NCBI RefSeq assembly: GCF_044597725.1
Contig: NZ_CP139003.1
Span: forward strand, 1,364,001 to 1,428,000
Length of the DNA: 64,000 bases
Reading direction: 5' to 3'
Source: Bermanella sp044597725
Lineage (GTDB): Bacteria > Pseudomonadota > Gammaproteobacteria > Pseudomonadales > Oceanobacteraceae
Below the pieces are notes generated by a model that was given only the letters and a program-made list of their open reading frames with translations, did no database searches and was not told the DNA's origin. Below, in pieces: positions 8,592-17,048 of this stretch. A program made the position numbers and the translations under genes. Numbering within the stretch: the first letter of the stretch is position 1; each line of letters starts with the position of its first letter.

Positions 8592-11500
8592 TTATGAAGA
8601 GTAGTTGGGGCTTTGCTCTAATTTACGCTGCTTACGTGCCTCTCGGCGCTGATGGATATCATCGCCAATCACATAAAGGCATGGAATAAGCAGTAACGTA
8701 ATGACAGTGGCAAATAGCACGCCAAAGGCTAATGATACTGCCATGGGGATCACAATTTTAGCTTGTAAGCTGGTTTCTAGCATTATGGGTAAAAGACCAA
8801 TAAAGGTGGTTAGCGAAGTTAGCAAAATAGCCCTGAAGCGGTGTTGACCACCTTCTAATACGGCTACGACTACGCTCTTACCGGCAGCCCGTGTTCGGTT
8901 GACATAATCTACCATAACCAAACTATCGTTTATAACCACACCCGCTGCGGCTATTATCCCGAATAAAGAGAAAGAGCTTACGTCGAGCCCCAGAATCATA
9001 TGGCCATAAATAGCCCCCAAAATGCTGAATGGAATTACCGACATGATCATCAGTGGTTGAGCATAAGAACGCAGCGGAATCGCCAATAGAGCATATACAA
9101 CCAGCATGGATAGCACAAAGTTGCGCAATTGCTCGGTCTGTGAGTCTAGCTCTTCTTGTATGCGCCCAGAAAGCTCACTGCTAACACTTGGATATTCTTT
9201 AAATAACTCAGGTAGATAGTTTTCATTAATGTCTTTTGCCAGCTTTTGCGGCTCCACAATACTACTGTTCACAGAAGCCCAAACATTAATGGTTTGTTTG
9301 CCATCTTCCCGACGAATAGATTCTTTACTTTCGGTAAACTTCAATTGAGCAATTTCAGAGAGTGGAACATCACCACCACTGGGTAGTTGAATCATAGTAC
9401 GTCCTACATCACCAATGTTACTGCGTTGTGATTTAGGATAGCGAACCATGACTTTAACTTCTTCACCTTCACGTAAAATACGTTGAACTTCAAGGCCATA
9501 AAAACTAGCGTTGACTTGGCTTGCCACTGAAGCTAGGTCAAGATTTAAACTGTATGCTAATGGTTTTAGCTCTAACTGAATTTCTTGACGATTAGATTGC
9601 TCACTGTCATTTACGTCGCCAACCCCATCCATGGAACTCAATTTATTATAAAGCGCTTGTTTAGCCTTTGATAAAGCCACTTCATCTTTGCCTGATAGCT
9701 GGAAACTGACATCACCATCTTCTCGCTCACTGCCAAATATTTGATCACGAATCGATAATGATTTTTGCCCAGAAATAGTGGGCATGGCCTTACGCCAACG
9801 GTCCGCTAATTCGAAGGTATCCATACTGCGCAATTCAGGTTCAACCAGTGTAATCATAAGCTGGGCTTCAGTACGAGATTGTAGCTCTACATACAGGCTT
9901 TTTATCATCGACTGTCCTGTTTCTTCTTGGATAATCGCATCCTGCTCTCGTACCATATTTTCTATGCTAAGTGCTGCATCAAGTGTTGCTTGTTCACCAC
10001 TATCTGGCGTCATGGTTAGATTAATTTCAGGGAAGTCATGGGGCACTTTAGGCGTACCAATCATACGAACAAAATCGCCTTGAACAAGACCCACAGTTAC
10101 CAGTAATAACGCGATAAAAAATGCCACTACGGAATAGCGTTGCTTAATGATTTTCTCTAAAAACGGAATATAACGATTTGCCACAAATCCTTTTAAGCGT
10201 ACATCAATCCAGTCTTGTAAACGATAAATAGCACTTTTATCTTCTTGTTTTTTGGGTTTCATCGCCGCAAGGTGTGCGGGTAAAACCAATTTAGATTCTA
10301 CCAATGAAAACAATAAGCAGAGGATAACCACTACACCAATGGAATAGGCGATGGCAGATTCTGGCCCTGAGCCAAATAACATGGGTAAAAAAGCTGCTAC
10401 AGTTGTTAATACACCGAAGGTTGCAGGCATAGCAACTTTTTGTGCACCTGCTATTACTGAGTTTAATGACTGCCCATGTTTTTCAACTTGAGTATGAACA
10501 CTTTCCCCAACAATAATGGCATCATCTACCACAATCCCCAGCACGATAATAAAACCGAATAAACTGGTTAAGCTAATGGTGACATCAATCATAGGCATAG
10601 GCATTAAAAATAACGTGCCCAAGAAGGAAACAGGTAAACCCACCATTACCCACATAGCAAGCTTAAGACGCAAGAACAGGGCAAGCATGATGAAGACGAG
10701 AATGGCCGCTGACCACATGTTTTCCATCATCATATCCAGTCGACCTTCTAGGTAGTAGGTAAGGTCAACCCAAGCCTCTAATTTCATAGTGGGAGGCAAT
10801 GTTGCTTTTCGCTCGTCTAAATACTTTTTGACTGCATCGGCTACGTCGGGTGTTGATTGGTCATTGGATGCACCAATAAAAAATACAACCGCGTCTTGAC
10901 CGTTATATTTGCTATAACGCAAACCTTCGGTGAAACCATCATCAACAGTGGCAACATCTGCAACTAATAACTCACTGCCATCAGCCAGAGTGCGTAGCGG
11001 GATTTGTTCAAAATCTTTTTGGCGGTAGCCTTGGTTTTCTATTCGAATACCGATATAACCACCATCGGTACGAATTTCACCCGCACTCATGTTGGCACTA
11101 AAGCGTCGAATTCGGTCAGCGACTTCATTAAAGCTTAAGCCATACTCTCTAAGCCTATCTCGACTTAACTCGATGGATATTTCGTAATCTGGGCCAGAAT
11201 AATAGTTACTTACTTGAACGATAGGGATATCTTGAATTTCTGTATGTATCTGTTCGCCTAACTGTTTGATTTGTTCAAATGGTAATTCGCCATATAAGGC
11301 GATGTACATGACTTCTTGTGTGTATTTCTCTTGTACGATCAGTGGACGTTCTGCCCCATCGGGTAAAGTTTGAATGCCTTCCACATTTACCTTTACTTCA
11401 TCTAGAACTTCTTGGGTGTCGTAACTATCATCGACTTTAATCCAAGCCTGAGACATGCTGCGATGGCTATACGTGATAACACGTTCCAGCCCTTGCACAT

Positions 11501-11753
11501 CCTGTAGTGCTTCTTCAATTTTTTCGGTAATGCCGGTTTCCACTTCTTTTGGACCTGCACCGGGGTAAACAGTGGAAATAGAAATCCAATTAAACTCCAA
11601 TTGCGGAAACATTTGCTTTTGAATGGTAAGCGCTGAAAATATTCCGCCTATCAGGATGAAGAACATCAGTAAGTTAGCAGCCACTGGGTTGTGGGCGAAC
11701 CATGCAATAATGCCTTTTTGGTGGTCATCGGAATGGGGTTGTACATTTTTCAT
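8592..11753 (-). CDS. RND efflux transporter permease
   Basis: 1053-residue inner-membrane drug/proton antiporter of the AcrB/MdtB superfamily. There is one membrane helix near 22-45, a periplasmic porter domain, helices 2-6 from about 340 and a second repeat from about residue 535. The proton-relay pair Asp410-Asp411 lies in the helix-4 motif GIVVDDAIIVGE, as in HAE-type pumps; heavy-metal pumps differ here. It forms an operon with the adaptor gene, 5 bp upstream. No outer-membrane TolC-type gene is next to it, so a shared TolC is expected. Substrate cannot be told from the sequence. Confidence 0.93.
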   Translation of the reverse strand: MKNVQPHSDDHQKGIIAWFAHNPVAANLLMFFILIGGIFSALTIQKQMFPQLEFNWISISTVYPGAGPKEVETGITEKIEEALQDVQGLERVITYSHRSMSQAWIKVDDSYDTQEVLDEVKVNVEGIQTLPDGAERPLIVQEKYTQEVMYIALYGELPFEQIKQLGEQIHTEIQDIPIVQVSNYYSGPDYEISIELSRDRLREYGLSFNEVADRIRRFSANMSAGEIRTDGGYIGIRIENQGYRQKDFEQIPLRTLADGSELLVADVATVDDGFTEGLRYSKYNGQDAVVFFIGASNDQSTPDVADAVKKYLDERKATLPPTMKLEAWVDLTYYLEGRLDMMMENMWSAAILVFIMLALFLRLKLAMWVMVGLPVSFLGTLFLMPMPMIDVTISLTSLFGFIIVLGIVVDDAIIVGESVHTQVEKHGQSLNSVIAGAQKVAMPATFGVLTTVAAFLPMLFGSGPESAIAYSIGVVVILCLLFSLVESKLVLPAHLAAMKPKKQEDKSAIYRLQDWIDVRLKGFVANRYIPFLEKIIKQRYSVVAFFIALLLVTVGLVQGDFVRMIGTPKVPHDFPEINLTMTPDSGEQATLDAALSIENMVREQDAIIQEETGQSMIKSLYVELQSRTEAQLMITLVEPELRSMDTFELADRWRKAMPTISGQKSLSIRDQIFGSEREDGDVSFQLSGKDEVALSKAKQALYNKLSSMDGVGDVNDSEQSNRQEIQLELKPLAYSLNLDLASVASQVNASFYGLEVQRILREGEEVKVMVRYPKSQRSNIGDVGRTMIQLPSGGDVPLSEIAQLKFTESKESIRREDGKQTINVWASVNSSIVEPQKLAKDINENYLPELFKEYPSVSSELSGRIQEELDSQTEQLRNFVLSMLVVYALLAIPLRSYAQPLMIMSVIPFSILGAIYGHMILGLDVSSFSLFGIIAAAGVVINDSLVMVDYVNRTRAAGKSVVVAVLEGGQHRFRAILLTSLTTFIGLLPIMLETSLQAKIVIPMAVSLAFGVLFATVITLLLIPCLYVIGDDIHQRREARKQRKLEQSPNYSS

Positions 11754-11758
11754 GGTAC

Positions 11759-12982
11759 TTACTCCGCTCCGGCTAAGCTGCCAACATCACTATCACTAGT
11801 AGCGTTGACGTCATTGTCGATACTTTTGCTGGAATCGGTGTCGGTGCCCACTCGTTCTTTTTTAGCGGCGGGGTTCACAACATTCACTTTCATGCCTTCT
11901 ACAGGGTATTGTAACGCAGTGGTTACCACATTCGGGCTGCCTTCGAACTCCCCTTGAATGATGACATGGTCACCTTCTTCACGAACAACGGATACACTAA
12001 CAAATTCTACAGACTCGTCTTTCAGTGTAATTAAGCGCTGCTCCTCAACCCAGTGATAAGGAACACGAGCGGCATTTTCGATTTTTATACCATCGATAAC
12101 GGCATTGACATAGGTGCCAAAAATAAGAGGGTTATCTTGCTGATAAGGCTTGGCTAACTCGGCCACCAAAAACTGCATACGACTACTATCATCAACTAAA
12201 CCTTCATTACGCACGATTTGTGCTGACCAGCGTTGCGTTGAATGTTTGCCTGCATTTATTAGTTCAACAGGGGCATTTACGCCTGCGTTATTCAAAAATA
12301 CAAAATCTTTTGACGGAATCGGCAAACGTACTTGTGCAACCGATATGTTATGTATTAAACCTAAGGCTGAACCTGGTGCGACAACGCTGCCCATTGATAC
12401 TTGTCGATCACCTATGAGTGCGTCATAGGGGGCCTTTATTTTAGTGCGTTCAAGATCTCTCTGTGCTTTTTGAACGCCGGCTAAAGCTGCTTTAACAGCG
12501 GCTTTAGCTTGGTCGAGTTGAGGTTTGCGTAAGGCGAGAATGGTTGGGTTATTAACATCGGCCCACTGTTCTTTTGCTACATCACTTTGTGCTTGCTCAG
12601 TTTCTAGAGCTGCTAGTGCCGATGCATATTGTGCTTCGGCTTGCAGCAGAGATGATTGATAATCACTGTCATCAATTTGTAATAGCGTCTCACCTTGCTT
12701 AACACGTCCGCCTTTAATAAATTCAGGGTTGATATAGCGAACTTCCCCTCCCACTTGAGCGGTTAGCTGGGTAGATTCCTTGGGTTGTACAATACCATGG
12801 GCGTTAATTTTCACCTGAATGGTTTCCAGAGCTAAAGGGGTGACTTCTGCATTGGGTGTACTGTCGACAACTTCTTTTTCTTTAGGTGGTTGCTTCAACG
12901 AAGACAATATAACTAAAAGAAGTGCGCCTAGAATAACGATGCCTACCGGCTTGACGTAAGGCTTTGATAACAAACGTTTCAT
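11759..12982 (-). CDS. RND efflux periplasmic adaptor (membrane fusion protein)
   Basis: 407 residues: N-terminal membrane anchor at about 12-30 (VGIVILGALLLVILSSL) without a lipobox, then a split biotinyl-lipoyl domain (HGIVQPKESTQLTAQVGGEV and later APYDALIGDRQV) around an alpha-hairpin (about 105-180) with beta-barrel and membrane-proximal domains. This is the HlyD/AcrA-type adaptor that bridges the RND pump to an outer-membrane channel. First gene of the two-gene operon. The C-terminal tail from about 375 is acidic and serine-rich, low in complexity and probably disordered. Confidence 0.92.
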   Translation of the reverse strand: MKRLLSKPYVKPVGIVILGALLLVILSSLKQPPKEKEVVDSTPNAEVTPLALETIQVKINAHGIVQPKESTQLTAQVGGEVRYINPEFIKGGRVKQGETLLQIDDSDYQSSLLQAEAQYASALAALETEQAQSDVAKEQWADVNNPTILALRKPQLDQAKAAVKAALAGVQKAQRDLERTKIKAPYDALIGDRQVSMGSVVAPGSALGLIHNISVAQVRLPIPSKDFVFLNNAGVNAPVELINAGKHSTQRWSAQIVRNEGLVDDSSRMQFLVAELAKPYQQDNPLIFGTYVNAVIDGIKIENAARVPYHWVEEQRLITLKDESVEFVSVSVVREEGDHVIIQGEFEGSPNVVTTALQYPVEGMKVNVVNPAAKKERVGTDTDSSKSIDNDVNATSDSDVGSLAGAE

Positions 12983-13031
12983 ATGTCGTCCTGAATATAT
13001 TTAATTCTTTTTATTGTGTGTTTATAAGGCA

Positions 13032-14090
13032 TCAATTCGCACGTATGGTTCGCAATTTAGTCGTTGCAAAAAGGGCCGCAAGCCCAAGGCATAGACCAAT
13101 CCAAAAAGTAGCCGACTGGAGGTAGCGGTAAAATATACCTTGTTCACCCGTGGCAGTGGCTTGCATAAACTCTAGAGGGTTTAAAAAGGTGATAGAGCGA
13201 ATAACGATGTCGCTAGAAAAAACCCAATATTCGAGCCCGATTATAATGGCTGGAACTGTTATGGCAATCAATAACGGCGCTCTATTTGCACTTACGGAAA
13301 CCATCAATAACCATGCCAAAATTGGCATTGCAATAATCGGTGTTAATAAAAAGCAAGAAAGTTGCTGTAATGCCAAGGTAGCCATATCAATGTTGATTTC
13401 CCCAACTACATTAGTGACTTTATCACTATTTAGGCAGGCAGCCATTAGTAGTTGAATGACAATACTGGCAAGCCAGTAAATAGCGGCCATGGCGTAGCCG
13501 CCGTAGAGTAATTTACTAATAACGGTCTTGCTTTCGGAAATAGGCATAGATTGCCAAAAAATAATGCTGCGATCCTTACGCTCTTGATAAAGGGTATCCA
13601 ATAAATACATAAACACACTAAACAACCAAAATAGATAAAAAATGCCGTATATCGTGTTTAAAACCTTATTACCTTTTTCTGAGCCAAAGTCGTGTTTTAT
13701 GGATTCACTTCCATTGTTATGGTTAGCATCTGGCGCTAGTTCAGGCTCAGGGGAATCGGGTAATGATTCTTTAAGCGGGCTATTGGCCGGTACGCTATCA
13801 TGCCATTGCTGATGAAAATCCCAGTTCTTTTCACTTGGCTCATTATTCTTGTTGATAATAATGTCGCTACCCAAGTGTGGGTCAAGTGTTTGAGCATCCA
13901 GCATTTTTTCGTGCTCATCATCAAAATCAAGCTTAATTTGAATGCCAACATTGTCTATAAAATTAACGGAATTGGAGAGAGCCATGGCAAATACAAACAA
14001 AAACACAGCAATTAGGATTAGTGGTAGATAGAGGCTGCTACCTTTATGTTCCCAAAATTCTCGTTTTAATAAAATTAACCAAGTATTCAT
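13032..14090 (-). CDS. ABC-2 type transporter permease
   Basis: 352 residues. One membrane helix near 19-40, a long hydrophilic loop (about 50-145, rich in Asn, Glu, Ser and Pro), then five further membrane segments from about 155 to the C terminus. The layout is that of ABC-2 exporter permeases of the Ytr/bacitracin type. The frame extends to an ATG at 14105 inside the ATPase gene, but GAGG six to seven bases before the ATG at 14090 favours the shorter form. Last gene of the GntR-controlled operon; partner of the ATPase directly upstream. The exported substrate is unknown. Confidence 0.85.
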   Translation of the reverse strand: MNTWLILLKREFWEHKGSSLYLPLILIAVFLFVFAMALSNSVNFIDNVGIQIKLDFDDEHEKMLDAQTLDPHLGSDIIINKNNEPSEKNWDFHQQWHDSVPANSPLKESLPDSPEPELAPDANHNNGSESIKHDFGSEKGNKVLNTIYGIFYLFWLFSVFMYLLDTLYQERKDRSIIFWQSMPISESKTVISKLLYGGYAMAAIYWLASIVIQLLMAACLNSDKVTNVVGEINIDMATLALQQLSCFLLTPIIAMPILAWLLMVSVSANRAPLLIAITVPAIIIGLEYWVFSSDIVIRSITFLNPLEFMQATATGEQGIFYRYLQSATFWIGLCLGLAALFATTKLRTIRAN

Positions 14091-14091
14091 A

Positions 14092-14955
14092 TCAAACCTC
14101 ACCATAGGGCTTGTTTAACGCTACAAAAATATCACTCAAAGAGGGAATGTGAGTTGAGCCTAAACTAGCAAGCTGCTGCGATGGAACATCTTTGAATAAC
14201 ATGCGGCGACCACCTAACTCTTTACGTTGCGCAATGGGTTTTAAATCAAGCCCTTGCTGTACATCTGAATCCTTTAGGCTAACTTCGGTAAATTGAGACT
14301 GCAGCGCCTCCATTGTTTCGAACAGTATGATTTCGCCATTTTTGATAAAAGCACTGTGGGTTAAAATTGATTCTACTTCTTCAATTTGGTGAGTGGCTAT
14401 GATGATGGTTTTGTCGCCATCATAAAACTCATCTAATAAAGATTGATAAAAGTGCTTTCGATAAATAATGTCTAAGCCAAGAGTGGGTTCATCAAGGATA
14501 AGTAACTTCGCATCAATGGACATGACGAGAGCCAAATGCAGCTGTGTAACCATGCCTTTACTCAAGCTTGATATTTTACTATTTAGCTTAATTGTCGTTT
14601 TATCTAGAATGTTAAGCGCTAAAGACTTGTCGAATTTAGAATGTACTCCATCCACATAATCAATTGCTTGTGATACCTTCATCCAGCGTGGCAGGGTAGC
14701 GGTGTCAGCAATGTATGCAATATCATTTAATAGACTGACTCGATGTTCTCTTGGATTTTGACCCAGTACGTTTAAGTCACCGTGGTAAGATGTTAACCCT
14801 AATATCGCTTTTAATAGAGTCGATTTTCCTGCCCCGTTATGGCCAACTAGACCAAGTATGCAGCCTGGCTCAATACTAAGGTTAATATTCTTTAACGCTT
14901 GATGCTTGCCATAATGTTTATCTAATTCTTGGGCTTGAATAATTGGTATTGTCAT
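14092..14955 (-). CDS. ABC transporter ATP-binding protein (YtrB/CcmA-like)
   Basis: 287 residues. Walker A GHNGAGKST near 38-46 and Walker B LLILDEPTLGLD near 150-161. The signature loop is LSKGM rather than LSGGQ, a degeneracy common in ABC-2 exporter ATPases of the Ytr/EcfA-like type. A C-terminal extension of about 70 residues follows the H-loop (ATHQIEE). The start overlaps the stop of the GntR gene by 4 bp and the stop lies one base before the permease start, so all three are translationally coupled. Confidence 0.9.
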   Translation of the reverse strand: MTIPIIQAQELDKHYGKHQALKNINLSIEPGCILGLVGHNGAGKSTLLKAILGLTSYHGDLNVLGQNPREHRVSLLNDIAYIADTATLPRWMKVSQAIDYVDGVHSKFDKSLALNILDKTTIKLNSKISSLSKGMVTQLHLALVMSIDAKLLILDEPTLGLDIIYRKHFYQSLLDEFYDGDKTIIIATHQIEEVESILTHSAFIKNGEIILFETMEALQSQFTEVSLKDSDVQQGLDLKPIAQRKELGGRRMLFKDVPSQQLASLGSTHIPSLSDIFVALNKPYGEV

Positions 14956-15317
14956 TTTTCATCCTTGAGAGCAAGCAGCTCTTTAATAATGATGTCAGGG
15001 TCAATACCCAGTTGGCGTACACGTTTCAAGAAAGCTGGTAATTCAAGTCTCATAAATCGCTCCACTTCGTATTCCTTAACTTGAGCTTGAGCGCCTGTTT
15101 TAACAAACATGCCAAGTCCACGACGTTTTTCTACTAGACCTTCGTTGACGAGTTCTTGGTAGGCCTTGCTCACAGTTAGGTGGTTAATTTGATAGTCTGC
15201 AGCTAACGCTCTTACACTAGGGATGGGCTCTCCTTCGGCTAACGAGCTGTCTAAAATGAGTTCGACAATACGATCTCTAATTTGGCGATATATAGGTTGC
15301 TCATCATTCCAATCCAT
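14952..15317 (-). CDS. GntR family regulator, YtrA subfamily
   Basis: 121 residues: an N-terminal winged helix-turn-helix (about 5-75: DEQPIYRQIRDRIVELIL, SVRALAADYQINHLTVSKAYQ, KRRGLGMFV) and a short helical tail of about 45 residues. This small size and tail define the YtrA subfamily, which usually represses an adjacent ABC exporter operon. The frame is open upstream to 15425 within the preceding gene, but ATG at 15317 gives the family-typical start MDWNDEQPIYRQI one base after the preceding stop (TAGAATG). The likely operator is the inverted repeat at 16377-16402. Confidence 0.88.
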   Translation of the reverse strand: MDWNDEQPIYRQIRDRIVELILDSSLAEGEPIPSVRALAADYQINHLTVSKAYQELVNEGLVEKRRGLGMFVKTGAQAQVKEYEVERFMRLELPAFLKRVRQLGIDPDIIIKELLALKDEK

Positions 15318-15318
15318 T

Positions 15319-16185
15319 CTAAATTTCCGAGTTGGATAGTGTGTGTTTGATTTCACCAGAGCCAATGTTACTTGCCTCAAGGCTGGCAGGTCCAGAGTAT
15401 TGGATGTCGCCGCTACCGATTGCACTCACTTCTAAGCTTTTCATTGCGTGTAAGCGAATATCACCGGAGCCGATTAATTTAATGCTGGCGTTGTTTGCTT
15501 GTACTGGTTGAATATCAACGTTACCAGACCCTAAGCTTGTAACTTCCACAGTATTTGCAGTGCTTGGTTCGAGGATAAAGAAATCACCGCTCCCCATGGT
15601 TGTCAGCTCCAATTGATTTACCTGAATATGACTTAGCGTAGTGTCACCACTACCTTTACTTGTAAATTCTAGAGTTTTCGCGGTTAGTGATGATAATTTT
15701 ATATTGCCACTTCCTTCAGTTGTAATCTCAATCTGATTGGCATTAATCACTTGGCCAAATAAATCACCAGAACCACTGTTCTTGATTTTTAGGCTTGATT
15801 CAGTATCAAGGTTGTTGAAAAAAGTATTACCTGAACCGGAAATGCTAATCTTATTAAACACGGGTAATAGTACTTCTATTGCCATGTTGTTTTTCGAATC
15901 GTTGTCTTTTTTAAAGTACTCATAAAACCCTGGTTTTACTGCCATGGTAAGCACATTTTTTTCACGCTTTAATATAAGGTTTTTGGTCAAGTCTTCCGTG
16001 CCTTTGATCATCAGCGATGCTTGATCAGATTGAGTAAACTTAACGGATACAGGAAGTCGAACAATAACCGTGTCTATACCATCTAGGTCGCTATTATTAT
16101 AAAACTCCTGTGCATTGGTGGATATGCACAGGAGCATAATAATAAGGAGTGATATTGCTTTCATTTTATTCTGAATTCCTATCAA
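15319..16185 (-). CDS. GIN domain (DUF2807) putative beta-helix protein, secreted
   Basis: 288 residues with an N-terminal signal peptide (about 8-25: MKAISLLIIMLLCISTNA after an upstream methionine; start could be at M8). The mature part is a GIN/DUF2807 domain: nine GSG-containing turns (GSGNTF, GSGDLFG, GSGNIKL, GSGDTTL, GSGDFF, GSGNVD, GSGDIRL, GSGDIQY, GSGEIKH) roughly every 18-20 residues, which implies a right-handed beta-helix facing the periplasm or surface. Function is not established; the family is often called putative auto-transporter adhesin. It lies inside an ABC exporter operon, next to the regulator, suggesting a role in envelope stress or export. Confidence 0.83.
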   Translation of the reverse strand: MIGIQNKMKAISLLIIMLLCISTNAQEFYNNSDLDGIDTVIVRLPVSVKFTQSDQASLMIKGTEDLTKNLILKREKNVLTMAVKPGFYEYFKKDNDSKNNMAIEVLLPVFNKISISGSGNTFFNNLDTESSLKIKNSGSGDLFGQVINANQIEITTEGSGNIKLSSLTAKTLEFTSKGSGDTTLSHIQVNQLELTTMGSGDFFILEPSTANTVEVTSLGSGNVDIQPVQANNASIKLIGSGDIRLHAMKSLEVSAIGSGDIQYSGPASLEASNIGSGEIKHTLSNSEI

Positions 16186-16220
16186 TAATGGTTGTGCTTT
16201 AGCATGTTGAGATGTGTTGC

Positions 16221-16319
16221 TTAAACAAATGGTGCAAGACTAAATCCCATGCTGCTGATTAATATAACGCCGATGACTATTTCGCATACGCGGGTAAATA
16301 CGTGAGTTGCGTTTTTCAT
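16221..16319 (-). CDS. 32-residue mini membrane protein
   Basis: Short frame beginning MKNATHVFTRVCEIVIGV and ending SLAPFV, with one hydrophobic stretch (about residues 13-31). GGAG six to ten bases before the ATG is a clear ribosome site. It is the first open frame after the operator at 16377-16402 and lies 35 bp upstream of the GIN protein gene, on the same strand. Too short to be recognised by family. It may be a regulatory small membrane protein or a leader peptide. Confidence 0.5.
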   Translation of the reverse strand: MKNATHVFTRVCEIVIGVILISSMGFSLAPFV

Positions 16320-16376
16320 GGTTTTTCTCCAAGTGTGTGATTCTACCAGAGTAACTGTATCGGTGTCACTCATGTG

Positions 16377-16402
16377 TAGTGTTATATGTAACTATAACAC
16401 TA
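16377..16402. promoter_or_regulatory. Inverted-repeat operator of the GntR/ABC operon
   Basis: Arms TAGTGTTAT (16377-16385) and ATAACACTA (16394-16402) are perfect 9-bp inverted repeats separated by 8 bp. On the minus strand TTGCCA followed 16 bp later by TATAGT gives a plausible sigma-70 promoter whose -10 lies inside the palindrome, as expected for a repressor site. The YtrA-type regulator encoded in the same operon is the obvious candidate ligand. Confidence 0.65.
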
Positions 16403-16531
16403 TATTTGAGCATGGCAATATGGAAATGTAGGTATTTTTGCTTAAATGCTTAAAAACCTACTAACTATCTGATTTATAAAGAAAAATATTTTTAGGTGTG
16501 AAGTCGTGGTTTTTGTAATATGAGTGGATAG

Positions 16532-16876
16532 TTAGACCTTGCAGTTTAGTTCCCCCCAATCTGCGCCACGCATTTCAACCTTGCAGCGTTGATGAACAAC
16601 GTATAAATCACCGCTGCAGTTGAGTTTGGCTGAATCGAGCCCGCCATCGATAAACCCGCTGCATGACCGAGAAATGGGGCTAAGTCGCTTGTCTTTGCAC
16701 TCTAAACTCAGTTGGCCAGAACGCTCACGCTGGGCCGTGCATAGCTTTTCTATATCAAAATAGTTGAAGTCATAGCTACCAATATTCGAAGCATCTAACT
16801 CAGTACCTATACCGCAGCCAGCAATAAGGCTGAGCATAAGGGCACCGGCAGTGCGGGAAAGAAATTGAATCGCCAT
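16532..16876 (-). CDS. Small lipoprotein, unknown function
   Basis: 114 residues beginning MAIQFLSRTAGALMLSLIAGC: a lipoprotein signal with lipobox LIAGC at about 17-21. The mature part holds six more cysteines, likely disulphide bonded in the periplasm, with a repeating CxG/LxC pattern (ISRSCSGFIDGG, KLNCSGDL, GELNCKV). GAGG before the ATG at 16876 supports this start over an open frame to 16912. No family recognised. It is alone on the minus strand and divergent from argG. Confidence 0.72.
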   Translation of the reverse strand: MAIQFLSRTAGALMLSLIAGCGIGTELDASNIGSYDFNYFDIEKLCTAQRERSGQLSLECKDKRLSPISRSCSGFIDGGLDSAKLNCSGDLYVVHQRCKVEMRGADWGELNCKV

Positions 16877-16921
16877 GGTGTGCCTCGTTCTAGTTGGTTG
16901 AAATATGTTCAAATTAACTAT

Positions 16922-17027
16922 AGCGCAAATATCGTCATGTATTGCGCTGGTAGCGCCTAGACGCGTAAATCGGTAGAATATGCCCCCTTAAGTTTTTTCT
17001 ACCGTATTTATCCTGATAACAGGATAA
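16922..17027. promoter_or_regulatory. argG leader with three inverted repeats
   Basis: Three consecutive stem-loops lie between the lipoprotein gene and argG: AGCGCAA/TTGCGCT (16922-16948), CGGTAGAA/TTCTACCG (16971-17004) and TTATCCTG/CAGGATAA with a four-base loop (17008-17027). The last ends 21 bp before the argG start. They may include the promoter region or a structured mRNA leader. No ARG-box match was evident, so the role is open. Confidence 0.4.
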
Positions 17028-17048
17028 AATTTTGTTTAGGAGCACCTG

